A DNA stretch of 64,000 bases, from assembly GCA_963665865.2 (NCBI GenBank), contig CAXXWF010000001.1:2976001-3040000 (forward strand). The letters are read 5' to 3'. Shown one piece after another: positions 40,647 through 49,194 of this stretch; position 1 is the first letter of the stretch; each line of letters begins with the position of its first letter. Both the position numbers and the translations under genes were made by a program. The notes under the pieces are model-generated. The model saw only the letters and a program-made list of their open reading frames with translations. It was not told the DNA's origin and made no database searches. The DNA is from PHAA01 sp963665865. Its GTDB lineage: Bacteria; Bacillota; Syntrophomonadia; Syntrophomonadales; Syntrophomonadaceae.

Positions 40647-41459
40647 ATGGAGAAAAAGAACCCTGACAGTCAGGTGATCGTAGTTACTTCTGGCAAAGGA
40701 GGAGTTGGTAAAACTACGACAGTAGCTAATATTAGCACTGGGTTAGCCAAACTTGGCTATAGTGTAGTGGTTATGGATCTGGATATAGGCTTAAAGAAGC
40801 TGGACTTAATTCTGGGCCTCGAAAATCGGGTTATATATGATATCATTCAAGTGGTAGAAGGCGAATGCACTTTGAAACAGGCCCTGGTAAAAGACAAGCG
40901 TTTTGCTGAGCTATACATGCTGCCCGCCGCCCAAACCCGAAATAAGGATGATATTACCACCGTACAGGTTCAAAATGTATGCAATGATCTAAAGCCTGAT
41001 TTCGATTTTATTTTCATAGATTGCCCGGCTGGTATTGAGCAAGGTTTCCGAAATTCCATTGCCGCCGCCGATAAAGCTATCGTCGTAACCAATCCTGAAG
41101 TATCAGCAGTACGAGATGCAGACCGCATTATAGGCATGCTGGAATCTGCCAATTTTAAAGATATTAAATTGATAGTTAACCGAATCCGTCCGGACATGGT
41201 ACGCAGCGGAGATATGCTGAGCATTGATGATTTGATGGAGCATCTATGTATCGAGCTCCTAGGAGTTGTACCTGAAGATAGCGGAGTGGTAATATCTACC
41301 AATCGGGGTGAGCCTATCATTCTTAATGAACGTTCGTCTGCGGCCAAGGCTTTTAATAACATCGTACAGCGTCTCATCGGAAACGAAATAGAATTTATGA
41401 CCTTGGAAGAGGACACTTTCTGGAGCAAACTTAAGCGCAACATGGGCTTCAAGAAATAA
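40647..41459 (+). CDS. minD: Septum site-determining ATPase MinD
   Basis: Deviant Walker ATPase of 270 aa that drives division-site selection at the membrane. The deviant P-loop GKGGVGKTTT is near residue 15, DLDIGLKKLDLILGLE near 42 and DCPAGIEQGF near 122. The C-terminus ends in an amphipathic helix (FWSKLKRNMGFKK) typical of the membrane-targeting sequence. GAGGAGG lies ten bases before the ATG. It leads the operon, followed by minE and minC. Confidence 0.95.
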   Translation: MEKKNPDSQVIVVTSGKGGVGKTTTVANISTGLAKLGYSVVVMDLDIGLKKLDLILGLENRVIYDIIQVVEGECTLKQALVKDKRFAELYMLPAAQTRNKDDITTVQVQNVCNDLKPDFDFIFIDCPAGIEQGFRNSIAAADKAIVVTNPEVSAVRDADRIIGMLESANFKDIKLIVNRIRPDMVRSGDMLSIDDLMEHLCIELLGVVPEDSGVVISTNRGEPIILNERSSAAKAFNNIVQRLIGNEIEFMTLEEDTFWSKLKRNMGFKK

Positions 41460-41477
41460 AGGAAGGGGGCAGCAACT

Positions 41478-41729
41478 ATGTTTAACTTTTTAAAAAAGAT
41501 ATTTTCGGATGAAAACAACTCCAGTCGCTCTCAGGCCAATGATCGGTTACGCGTGGTTTTAAGTCATGATCGGATCGGTTCTTCTTCTCAGTTGATGGAG
41601 ACCTTGCAGAATGAAATAATCGCGTTGATTGCCAAGCACATTGAGATAGATGGTACCCCCGAGGTGCACTTTATCACGGAAGGCAGACATACTGCATTGG
41701 ACATCAGTATCCCTTTAAAAGGAAGGTAG
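41478..41729 (+). CDS. minE: Cell division topological factor MinE
   Basis: Protein of 83 aa. N-terminal membrane-binding helix (MFNFLKKIF), MinD-contact segment RLRVVLSHDRIG and C-terminal dimerisation part (EVHFITEGRHTALDISIPL). It stimulates MinD ATPase and gives MinC its topological specificity. AAGGGGG precedes the ATG, 18 nt behind minD. Confidence 0.93.
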   Translation: MFNFLKKIFSDENNSSRSQANDRLRVVLSHDRIGSSSQLMETLQNEIIALIAKHIEIDGTPEVHFITEGRHTALDISIPLKGR

Positions 41730-41736
41730 ATGAGTT

Positions 41737-42327
41737 TTGGCAAAAGTAGACATTAAAGGCGTAAATAATGGCCTCGTTTTCGTTTTTTCAAGCGGCAGCG
41801 GGGAAGAATATGCAGCCATATTGCAGAGCAGATTTGATAGTAACCGCCAACTTTTTGAAGGTTCCCCGGTCTCTTTTCAAGGGGAGGGGCTGCAGTTACT
41901 CTCACACGCAGAGGTAGTCTCATTGCAACGTCTGTGTCTGGATTATGGTATGGTTTTGCATAATATTCATACCCCCAGTCGCGGGGCGAAAGCTTCGGGA
42001 GAAGATCTATTTATCTATCGAACCCTGCGCAGTGGACAAAAGCTGCACAGTGAAGGTTCAATGATCATCTGGGGTAATGTTCATGAAAGCTCCGAAATTA
42101 CGGCAGCTAAAGATATTATTGTCCTGGGACGGTTGGATGGCACTGCTCATGCTGGATGTTATGGAGATGTAGACAGCACTATTTTTGCACTTAATCTGGC
42201 GCCCAAACAGATTAGGATTGGCGATAAAATATCCCGAGCGCCAGGCGACTATGTGAAACATCCCGTTCCCGAAATGGCATATGTTGAGGGTGGCAATATC
42301 TGTATCAAGGATTATAGTCCCCGCTAA
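41737..42327 (+). CDS. minC: Septum site-determining protein MinC
   Basis: FtsZ antagonist of 196 aa. The N-terminal FtsZ-binding domain is followed by the C-terminal beta-helix with RTLRSGQKLHSEGSMIIWGN and GRLDGTAHAGCYGD near residue 128, which binds MinD. TTG start, seven bases behind minE, with AGGAAGG upstream; the ATG at 41730 is out of frame. Gene order minD-minE-minC differs from the common minC-minD-minE. Confidence 0.9.
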   Translation: MAKVDIKGVNNGLVFVFSSGSGEEYAAILQSRFDSNRQLFEGSPVSFQGEGLQLLSHAEVVSLQRLCLDYGMVLHNIHTPSRGAKASGEDLFIYRTLRSGQKLHSEGSMIIWGNVHESSEITAAKDIIVLGRLDGTAHAGCYGDVDSTIFALNLAPKQIRIGDKISRAPGDYVKHPVPEMAYVEGGNICIKDYSPR

Positions 42328-42328
42328 A

Positions 42329-42371
42329 GGGACCAGGGACCAGGGGGACGGTTCTCTTGTTTCCTGGTCCC
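42329..42371. terminator. Shared hairpin between convergent minC and UbiB-like genes
   Basis: GGGACCAGG (present twice, 42329 and 42336) can pair with CCTGGTCCC at 42363. It lies between the two stop codons, with weak T/A stretches, and belongs to the GGGACC-type dispersed repeats seen elsewhere in the window. Confidence 0.5.
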
Positions 42372-44041
42372 TAAGACTTGAAAAAGGAAATAGTAAAAAT
42401 CACCATGGCTAGCAAGGAAATAACAAAACCGATGGTGCCTATGCTGGCGTGACTTATGATGGTTTCAGCCTCGCCGGATTGGATGATCAAGGCGGAACTC
42501 ACCAGACCTCCGGCTATTATCAAACTGGCACTCAAGCGATCGGCTAGTTTGTGGATACTCCGATTGGCCGCCTTGCTGAAGGATACATCCATGTTTAAGG
42601 TAAGCCTGCCGCGTTCAGTAGTGTAGAGCAGGTTGTTGATATTTCTGGGCAGTTTGAGCAGCGGTCGCAACTCCTGATAATATTTCCGGCGCAGGTGACC
42701 GTAAAGATTTTTGGGTTTAACCCTCTCCTGTAATACTTGGCGAGTCATAGGCGCAGCAACTGCCATGAAATCGAAACCGGGATCCAGTTTCTTGCCTACC
42801 CCCTCCAACGTAATCAAAGCCTTCATCAAGGAAGTCAGATAGGAAGGAATCTTCAATTGATAGCGATAGGCCAAATCAAGAAAATCCTTGCGGATACGTG
42901 CCATGTTGACATTGCCTATTTTGGAGGTGCAAACCATATCCACCAACTCGGACAACTCCTCCTGAAAACCCTCAACTCCTACTGGCTCGGTGATAATACC
43001 CATTTCTTCCATGGTACTGACTGCCATATCCAAATCCTTGCGGGAGAGGCTCAACAACAACTCACCCAGGTTAGTCAGCCTCCTCCGGCTCAGTGCACTG
43101 ACTTCCCCAAAATCTATAAAAGCAATATGTTCCTCATCTACTACCAGGATATTCCCCGGGTGGGGATCAGCCTGAAAGAATCCGTGCAGCATTATCTGGG
43201 TTAGGAATGCTTCTGTACCCAATTGGGAAGTCTTGGAGCGATCCCAGCCTCTCCGGCTAATCTCGTCCAAGTCGCTCAACTTCACGCCTTCAATATAATC
43301 CTCGGTCAACACCCGTCGGGTAGTATATTTCCAGTATATCTTGGGTATCAATACTCTCTTATCATGGGCAAAATTCTGCAAGAAACGTTCCGTATTGCGG
43401 GCCTCGCGGTCGTAGTCCAGCTCGCGGATGATTAAGCGGGCGAATTCTTCCAGCATTTCAACCAATCCCATGCGCCTGGCTTCAGTGGAACGGTGCTCGG
43501 ACAAATGGGCCAGTTCGATTATAACCTCCAGGTCACTTTCCACCATTTTTTCAATATTGGGGCGCTGTACCTTGACAATGACCTTCTCTCCGCTTTTAAG
43601 GCAACCCATATGTACCTGACCGATAGAAGCTGCGGCTAGCGGTTCGGGGTCGAATTCAGCAAATATATCATCCGGATGGCCAATTTCGCTAACCAACTGT
43701 TCGACTACCTCTTCATAAGAGAAAGGCGGCACCTTATCCTGCAAATTTTCCAGTTCCTCGATAAATACAGGCGAAAGCATGTCCGGACGGGTGCTTAAAA
43801 TTTGACCCACTTTGATAAAAGTTGGCCCCAGTTCAACAAACGCCTGGCGAAGCTTATCGGCCATAATGCGATCCGTTTCCCAAACTTTGGTGCTGGCCTC
43901 AGGCAACTTCTGAGGCGCCATGAACCTTCCCAATCCCATCCGCATGACCAAATAGCCCATACCATACTTGACGAATACGCGGATGATCTTACGGTAACGC
44001 AAAAAATGTTGGAAATGTTTTCTGTAGGCCAAGCCTGACAC
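42371..44041 (-). CDS. UbiB/ABC1-type atypical kinase
   Basis: Protein of 556 aa of the AarF/UbiB/ABC1 family. KxGQ-type motif FIKVGQILSTRPD near residue 75 and AAASIGQVHMG near 133 (the Ala-rich loop) mark the ABC1 kinase domain; DPHPGNI near 293 and FIDFGEVSAL near 310 are catalytic. Two membrane segments end the protein. The family supports quinone or other lipid biology; the substrate in an anaerobe of this kind is unknown. Stands alone between minC and the fix operon. Confidence 0.9.
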   Translation of the reverse strand: MSGLAYRKHFQHFLRYRKIIRVFVKYGMGYLVMRMGLGRFMAPQKLPEASTKVWETDRIMADKLRQAFVELGPTFIKVGQILSTRPDMLSPVFIEELENLQDKVPPFSYEEVVEQLVSEIGHPDDIFAEFDPEPLAAASIGQVHMGCLKSGEKVIVKVQRPNIEKMVESDLEVIIELAHLSEHRSTEARRMGLVEMLEEFARLIIRELDYDREARNTERFLQNFAHDKRVLIPKIYWKYTTRRVLTEDYIEGVKLSDLDEISRRGWDRSKTSQLGTEAFLTQIMLHGFFQADPHPGNILVVDEEHIAFIDFGEVSALSRRRLTNLGELLLSLSRKDLDMAVSTMEEMGIITEPVGVEGFQEELSELVDMVCTSKIGNVNMARIRKDFLDLAYRYQLKIPSYLTSLMKALITLEGVGKKLDPGFDFMAVAAPMTRQVLQERVKPKNLYGHLRRKYYQELRPLLKLPRNINNLLYTTERGRLTLNMDVSFSKAANRSIHKLADRLSASLIIAGGLVSSALIIQSGEAETIISHASIGTIGFVISLLAMVIFTISFFKS

Positions 44042-44123
44042 CTCCCCTTATCCTAGGATTTCGCCATCTTGGGTGCTAATCCTGCTTGAACATAATAGAA
44101 ATGATTAGGGGCGGTTCCTTGTT

Positions 44124-44156
44124 GGACAAGGGGACAGTGGACCTGTCCCCTTGTCC
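44124..44156. repeat. Dispersed GGGGACAG inverted repeat, copy 3
   Basis: Perfect 14-bp arms (44124-44137 and 44143-44156) around TGGAC. The sequence GGACAAGGGGACAG belongs to the same family as 4629-4687 and 6247-6323. It lies between the UbiB-like gene and the terminator of the fix operon. Confidence 0.8.
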
Positions 44157-44168
44157 CATCCCTGTTCC

Positions 44169-44202
44169 AAAACGACCCCTCCTGAAAAATCCAGAAGGGG
44201 TC
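44169..44202 (-). terminator. Terminator of the etf/fix operon
   Basis: GACCCCTTCTG (44202-44192) pairs with CAGGAGGGGTC (44184-44174, one wobble), followed by GTTTT on the minus strand, 35 nt behind fixX. Confidence 0.75.
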
Positions 44203-44235
44203 ATAAAGCAATGTTAAATATAGTTATGGATTTTT

Positions 44236-44520
44236 CTAGCCATATCTATAGATTACCCCAAAAGTTCCGCGAGGATAGTTCCAATCGATTGCTCCGGGAT
44301 AGGGACAGATCACCCGGCAGGTACCGCATTCCAGACATCCTGCATCATCAAAACTGATAAATCCATCCTTCAGTGTATATAGACCAGCCGGGCAGCCATA
44401 TATACACGGTTTGGCCTGACACCCAACGCATATTTCCTTATGCAGGTTTATATGGTGTTTCTCATCATCGACCAGGAATTTGTTGCCTGCCAATAATTGC
44501 TGGAGCTCCATACGTTTCAT
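44236..44520 (-). CDS. fixX: FixX-type ferredoxin-like protein
   Basis: Ferredoxin-like protein of 94 aa. Two Cys sets, CVGCQAKPCIYGCPAG near residue 33 and CLECGTCRVICPYP near 70, match FixX, the Fe-S partner of FixC. It accepts electrons from the flavoprotein FixC and the Etf pair. It overlaps fixC by four bases (ATGA), the last gene of the operon. Confidence 0.93.
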   Translation of the reverse strand: MKRMELQQLLAGNKFLVDDEKHHINLHKEICVGCQAKPCIYGCPAGLYTLKDGFISFDDAGCLECGTCRVICPYPGAIDWNYPRGTFGVIYRYG

Positions 44521-45812
44521 AACGAGCGCCCCCCTTTCCAGGCATCTCCCGCTAGCCCCGTCCAGCCGATTTTGCTGGCCCCAATCCCGCGCCGCATTTT
44601 ATTTAATATATGTTCGGACGGCTTATCATTGACGGTAAATACATCCACGGCTAGATCGTTTACAAATTGCGGATAGGCATTATAAATACGCTTGGTATCC
44701 AAAAATTCCGGCGCATGACGATAAGTCTCCATAGCTGTCCAAACACCGTTATGTTTAAGAAACTCGAGATAGCTGCTTAAGCTCTGCCGGGTAAAATCAT
44801 TTTTAGCGTGAGCTGCCAGTATAGTCTGTGCCGCTGCTGCACCGGAGGCAATTGCCAAATCCATGCCGCGCACCATATATCCCAGATTAATAACCAGCCC
44901 GGCGGCATCTCCTGCGACCAATATGCCTTCCCCAAAAAGCTCGGGGCGCATATTTAAACCAGCTTCCGGTACCAGATGGGCTGAATACTCGGCCACTTGA
45001 CCATCGGCAATTAAGGGGGCGATTTGGGGATGAGCTTTAAAATCTTCCAGAAGATCATTAATTTTGATTTGATGACTCTGCAGGGCAGCGACGTTTACAA
45101 CCAGACCCAGGGAAATGCTGCTGCGATTGGTATAAATAAAGCCTCCGCCCGGCAACCCTGCGGTGCAGCTTCCTACAAATAGACAAGCCGCGCCTTGATT
45201 GGCTTCCAATTGAAAACGCTGGCTGATAGTGTCTGCGGGCAACTCGATCAGTTGTTTAGCCCCGGTGCCCACCTGCCCCGGTAACAGGGCTTTGCGCAGA
45301 CCGGCCTTTTCGGTAAGCAGTGAGTTGGCCCCATCAGCGACAACGACTACGTCTGCATATATCTCGTCTTCACCGGCACGCACCCCAACAACCCGCCCAT
45401 TTTCCTTCAGGACATCGTCTACCCTAATTCCACAGGCCAGTATCGCTCCAGCTTCTTCCGCTTTGCTAGCTAGCCAGGCATCAAATTCAGCCCTCAGAAC
45501 GGTAAAAGAATGGGCAGGAGGTTCTAACCAAGCTGGTTCCTGGCAAGTTACAGCCAGGCTGCGGCTGCCGTTCATAAAGCTCAAGATTTCTTTTACCACC
45601 GGTCTTTGCAGAGGAGCTTCCTCCCAGAAGTCGGGAATAATTCGATTAAGAGCATTACTATACATACGACCACCGAACATATTCTTACTACCGGGTGTCT
45701 CTCCTCTTTCAATTAAGAGGACCTCCAGTCCGGCTTGGGCCATTAAGTATGCCGCAGTGCTGCCAGCCGGGCCCGCACCAACGATAATTGCTGTAAATTT
45801 ATCTTCCGCCAT
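44517..45812 (-). CDS. fixC: FixC, Etf-linked quinone oxidoreductase flavoprotein
   Basis: FAD-dependent oxidoreductase of 431 aa, the ETF:quinone oxidoreductase family. Dinucleotide fold IIVGAGPAGSTAAYLMAQ at the start, VVADGANSLLTEKAG near residue 155 and LVAGDAAGLVINLGYMVRGMD near 292. With FixX it moves electrons from Etf to menaquinone, or in bifurcating FixABCX to ferredoxin. It sits 14 nt behind etfA. Confidence 0.93.
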   Translation of the reverse strand: MAEDKFTAIIVGAGPAGSTAAYLMAQAGLEVLLIERGETPGSKNMFGGRMYSNALNRIIPDFWEEAPLQRPVVKEILSFMNGSRSLAVTCQEPAWLEPPAHSFTVLRAEFDAWLASKAEEAGAILACGIRVDDVLKENGRVVGVRAGEDEIYADVVVVADGANSLLTEKAGLRKALLPGQVGTGAKQLIELPADTISQRFQLEANQGAACLFVGSCTAGLPGGGFIYTNRSSISLGLVVNVAALQSHQIKINDLLEDFKAHPQIAPLIADGQVAEYSAHLVPEAGLNMRPELFGEGILVAGDAAGLVINLGYMVRGMDLAIASGAAAAQTILAAHAKNDFTRQSLSSYLEFLKHNGVWTAMETYRHAPEFLDTKRIYNAYPQFVNDLAVDVFTVNDKPSEHILNKMRRGIGASKIGWTGLAGDAWKGGRSL

Positions 45813-45826
45813 GACACCACCCCGTT

Positions 45827-46786
45827 CTATTTTTTCAGCTTCTCTTTGAGTTGCCGGGTAAGTTCAGGCAATACAGAGTATAGATCACCTACGATACCAT
45901 AATCCGCCACTCCAAATATGTCGGCGTTTTCATCGCGATTAATTGCACATATAAGACGGGAATCCCGTATCCCGGTGACATGCTGAATCTGACCGGAAAT
46001 TCCGATACCAATATAAAGATCAGGTTTTACCTTTTGGCCTGAAAGCCCTATATAGGTTTCTTCGGGAAGCCAATGCAGTTCTTCAGCTATCGGGCGGGTG
46101 CAGGCCAATTCTCCACCTATCACTTCAGCCAAATCACGCGCCAAAGCCATATCTTCTTCTTTCTCAATACCTCGCCCCACGCATACCAGCACCTTAGCTT
46201 CGGTTATATCACCAGATTGTCTGACCTTTGGTTTACGCTCCATTATTTTTACCAGCCCAGGGGGGGAAGAGACTAATTCTCTTATCTGACCTTTTCTATC
46301 ATCCACAGGGGCCATCGGTGCAAAGGTATGGGGAGCTATGGTTGCCATCTGGGGATGAGTAGAGCAACTGACAGTTTGCACTGCTGCCCCCCCAAAAACC
46401 AAACGTTCCATTATTAGCGCCTTTCCGGTTTCGTCTAACCTTAAAGCCGTGCAACCACTGCACAATCCCGTATTTAGGCGCGCCGCAATACGGGCCGCCA
46501 TTTCCTTGAGCCGTGCGGTAGCTGCCACTAAGAATATGTCGGGATCTTGCTGGTGAGCCTCCAGGGTAATGACGGGGACATAGCTCTCCAGGGGCTGCTC
46601 CTCTGTCAGAAGGGGTAATATCAATACCTGATCCGCTCCATGAGCAATATATTCCTGGGCCAATTGGGGGTCACCCCAAAGAAAAGCGGTAACCTGAGTG
46701 CTCAGTTTTTCCGCCATCCCGACCGCAACACTCAATAGTTCCAGTGTTTGACTGCTACTCTCTGCTAATATCCAAACCCCTGCCAT
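45827..46786 (-). CDS. etfA: Electron transfer flavoprotein alpha subunit (FixB)
   Basis: Alpha subunit of 319 aa. The C-terminal FAD domain shows LVCVGRGIEKEEDM near residue 212, the SGQKVKPDLYIGIGISGQIQH segment near 253 and INRDENADIFGVADYGIVGD near 287, all family hallmarks. GAGTGATT precedes the start, 14 nt behind etfB. Partner of EtfB; electrons likely come from acyl-CoA dehydrogenases. Confidence 0.94.
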   Translation of the reverse strand: MAGVWILAESSSQTLELLSVAVGMAEKLSTQVTAFLWGDPQLAQEYIAHGADQVLILPLLTEEQPLESYVPVITLEAHQQDPDIFLVAATARLKEMAARIAARLNTGLCSGCTALRLDETGKALIMERLVFGGAAVQTVSCSTHPQMATIAPHTFAPMAPVDDRKGQIRELVSSPPGLVKIMERKPKVRQSGDITEAKVLVCVGRGIEKEEDMALARDLAEVIGGELACTRPIAEELHWLPEETYIGLSGQKVKPDLYIGIGISGQIQHVTGIRDSRLICAINRDENADIFGVADYGIVGDLYSVLPELTRQLKEKLKK

Positions 46787-46800
46787 TCAAATCACTCCTT

Positions 46801-47568
46801 TTAACCAATAGCTCCGGTTTTCAGGATGGCATCCACAAACTTACTTATATCCGCCGGCCCAGAAGCAAACTTCACACCGCTTCTTTCCATGGTTGCCGCC
46901 AAAATACTGATGGTCTGCAGACATGGGGGAAAACTATGTCCCAGGTCTGCGGCAGTAATATCAATTACTGGTTTCTTCGAAGCTGCCAGGGTATCTTTTA
47001 AGCCTGGAATTCTGGGGGTGTTAATTTCCGGCAGGACGGTAATCAGTGCTGGGAGGGGTATAGCCACGACTTCAATCCCGTCTTCTAATTTACGTTCTGC
47101 AATAAGTTGTTGGCCATAAATAGTAAGCTTGCTGACACAAGTTGCACACGGGATGCCAAGGTTTTCAGCCAGGCGCGGTCCGACTTGCTGGGCATAGAGA
47201 TCCCCAGAGCCTTCACCGCAGATAATGAGATCGTACTCAAGACCAGTGCTGATAGCCGAAGCAAGTATGGAAGATGTTTGGGATGGTTCGAGGTTATCAA
47301 ATGAAGGGTCGTTGACGAAGTAAGCCTTTTCCGGACCACGGGATAGGACGTCTTTCAAGCTTTTACGGGCTGCCGGGGTCCCCACTGTTATGGCAGCTGT
47401 GCTGCCCCCATAGTTTTCCTGCAGAATCACAGCTTCTTCAATGGCAAAGCGATCATAATCGCTGATCCGGTAAGCTGCCCGCTCCAGTGCCAATTCCCGG
47501 GACCCAGGAGCGGTTTTAATATCCGCCTGATCGATCACCCATTTGAAACAGGTTATAATGCGGAGCAT
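46801..47568 (-). CDS. etfB: Electron transfer flavoprotein beta subunit (FixA)
   Basis: Beta subunit of 255 aa. ITCFKWVIDQAD at the start, FAIEEAVILQENYGGSTAAITVG near residue 40, and DLIICGEGSGDLYAQQVGPRLAENLG near 115 place it in the EtfB/FixA family. It is the first gene of etfB-etfA-fixC-fixX. AGGAGAG precedes the ATG after a structured leader, with a good promoter at 47656-47684 and a MarR regulator upstream. Confidence 0.94.
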   Translation of the reverse strand: MLRIITCFKWVIDQADIKTAPGSRELALERAAYRISDYDRFAIEEAVILQENYGGSTAAITVGTPAARKSLKDVLSRGPEKAYFVNDPSFDNLEPSQTSSILASAISTGLEYDLIICGEGSGDLYAQQVGPRLAENLGIPCATCVSKLTIYGQQLIAERKLEDGIEVVAIPLPALITVLPEINTPRIPGLKDTLAASKKPVIDITAADLGHSFPPCLQTISILAATMERSGVKFASGPADISKFVDAILKTGAIG

Positions 47569-47616
47569 CTTTCCATCTCTCCTTCCTATTTCCTTCCAGT
47601 TTAAAAACTTGCTCCT

Positions 47617-47653
47617 AAGTAGAGAACAATATCGAGGCCGCCGGCCTCTACTT
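47617..47653 (-). promoter_or_regulatory. Structured 5' leader of the etf/fix operon
   Basis: AAGTAGAG (47653-47646) pairs perfectly with CTCTACTT (47624-47617). Inside, GAGGCC and GGCCTC form an alternative 6-bp hairpin sharing bases with the outer stem. It starts right behind the -10 box, so it would be the very 5' end of the transcript. Confidence 0.45.
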
Positions 47654-47655
47654 GA

Positions 47656-47684
47656 AGTTTAAGATGAAGGAATTAGGTTGTCAA
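47656..47684 (-). promoter_or_regulatory. Promoter of the etf/fix operon with overlapping palindrome
   Basis: TTGACA (47684-47679) and TAAACT (47661-47656) are 17 nt apart. The -35 box lies in TTGTTGACAA, a near-perfect palindrome and plausible operator for the MarR regulator encoded just upstream. Confidence 0.65.
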
Positions 47685-47713
47685 CAATTAATTTGCAGGC
47701 CAACTAATTTTTA

Positions 47714-48130
47714 TTACTCGGAGGTTCCTATATCTTGTAATAGTTGTTTCAGAACCTCAGCCTGCTTTTCGTCCAAATTGAGCAGTGCTTTCCGGTTGGC
47801 GTCGAGGATTGCCTGGGAAAGTGGTTCCTGAAGTTTTCGGCCCGCCTCGGTCAGCATCACCTGCAAAGCGCGTCTATCTTTCGGGTCTGCCAACTTTTCT
47901 ATCAAACCCCTCTGTTCCATACGATCCAGGATGCCGGTGATGGTTGAGCCATCCAGGAAGAGGCGTTCTGCTAATTTCCGGGCAGTCTGCCCATTTTCGT
48001 CCCATAAGCATCTCAATACCGCATATTGGCCGGGGGTAACCCCATGTGGTGCTAGTTGCGCTTTAAAAAGCTGATGGATATTATGCTGTGCTTTGGTAAG
48101 TACGAAATTCAGACACTGTTCTAATTCCAC
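47714..48130 (-). CDS. MarR family transcriptional regulator
   Basis: Winged-helix regulator of 138 aa. LFKAQLAPHGVTPGQYAVLRC, the recognition part TARKLAERLFLDGSTITGILDRMEQRGLIEK and the wing DPKDRRALQVMLTEAG are typical MarR. GTG at 48130 follows AAGGAGG; a frame opening at 48220 would add 30 residues with no good ribosome binding site. It is transcribed in the same direction as etfB, 145 nt upstream, and may control that operon in response to an acyl or aromatic ligand. Confidence 0.88.
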   Translation of the reverse strand: MELEQCLNFVLTKAQHNIHQLFKAQLAPHGVTPGQYAVLRCLWDENGQTARKLAERLFLDGSTITGILDRMEQRGLIEKLADPKDRRALQVMLTEAGRKLQEPLSQAILDANRKALLNLDEKQAEVLKQLLQDIGTSE

Positions 48131-48256
48131 GCCGGTCAGGCCTCCTTCACTCTGCCCATCTTTTCCCAGTCCAAAGATAAGCAGATTATTTGAATTATAT
48201 GTATTTATTATTAGATTCATCCCCGAGTGAACAAATAAATAGCCTCAACTTGCCCT

Positions 48257-48850
48257 TTAGCGATCGAGGGGTTTTTCACTGGCAACCAACCACTTTTTCA
48301 AAGTATTTTTGCACAAATACAGGATCATAAGAATCAAAACCAATGTGACCCCGACTTTGTACGCATCCTGGACGTGATAAAGATACCACCCCAGACCAGT
48401 ATAGGCTAGGGTCGCAGGTAATAGTCCCAGTGTGGTTGAGGTAGTAAAACTCATAAAAGAAACCCGGCTTATCGCAGCAGCCAAAGTGATTATAGAGCTC
48501 GGAAAAACTGGCACCAGATGAGCAACCACAATTCCGCCAAAAGCGATGTTAGAATTAATTTTCCGGGTGTCATAACCCCAACGGCCCAATATCCTGTCAT
48601 TAACCCAATCAGCGCCAAATTCACGGCAAGCCCAATAACAAAGCATAGACCCCAAGAGTGCACCCAGCATAGATAGCGCAAACCCCATTTTAACACCAAA
48701 AATAATTACCGATACTGCCACTAAAACCGCGTAAGGAAAGATAGGAATTGCCGCTTGGATTATAAAAAGTATTAAAGCGACCAACGGCGCAAGATAGCCA
48801 AAGGATCTGATATATTCGCCAAGGTAACTTAGATGTTGAAAATGATGCAC
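48257..48850 (-). CDS. TVP38/TMEM64 (DedA-like) membrane protein
   Basis: Membrane protein of 197 aa with five or six hydrophobic segments, SNARE-associated/VTT domain: AAIPIFPYAVLVAVSVIIFG near residue 45, LGALLGSMLCYWACREFGADW and LVPVFPSSIITLAAAISRVS. Family members are linked to lipid scrambling. GTG at 48850 follows GAGAGG by nine bases; a GTG at 48880 is an alternative without a site. Alone between marR and cobS. Confidence 0.75.
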   Translation of the reverse strand: MHHFQHLSYLGEYIRSFGYLAPLVALILFIIQAAIPIFPYAVLVAVSVIIFGVKMGFALSMLGALLGSMLCYWACREFGADWVNDRILGRWGYDTRKINSNIAFGGIVVAHLVPVFPSSIITLAAAISRVSFMSFTTSTTLGLLPATLAYTGLGWYLYHVQDAYKVGVTLVLILMILYLCKNTLKKWLVASEKPLDR

Positions 48851-49088
48851 AGAAGAAATCCTCTCCCCAAAAGTAAGCACCCATACTCTGCCCTATCCCA
48901 AATCCGACTAGCAGTCAATAGACACTCCTTAGATGATATTATGATTTGCACGTTTCGGCAAGTACAGTATTTTGTCTATTGTGGCCGAGAAGGAACATAC
49001 TTGTTAGATATCCAAGTTATCGAAAATAGAAAGAAGTGACGCACCGTAAGGTATACCCCATACAGGGCGCAAATTTAAATAAGGGACC

Positions 49089-49177
49089 GCAGCGAGATTT
49101 AGGCCCCTCCATCGTGTGCTCTTATCTGAGTTTTTCTTCCGCTCGCAAGCTCTTGTAAGGGGCCTAAATCTCGCTGC
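49089..49177. repeat. Perfect 20-bp inverted repeat in the gap upstream of cobS end
   Basis: The 20-nt arm starting GCAGCGAGATTTAGG (49089-49108) recurs as its exact reverse complement at 49158-49177, 49 nt apart. The gap 48851-49194 has no gene. On the minus strand it lies behind the cobS stop and could form a large terminator-like stem, though no T-run follows. Confidence 0.8.
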
Positions 49178-49194
49178 AGGACTCATTGATCGGA

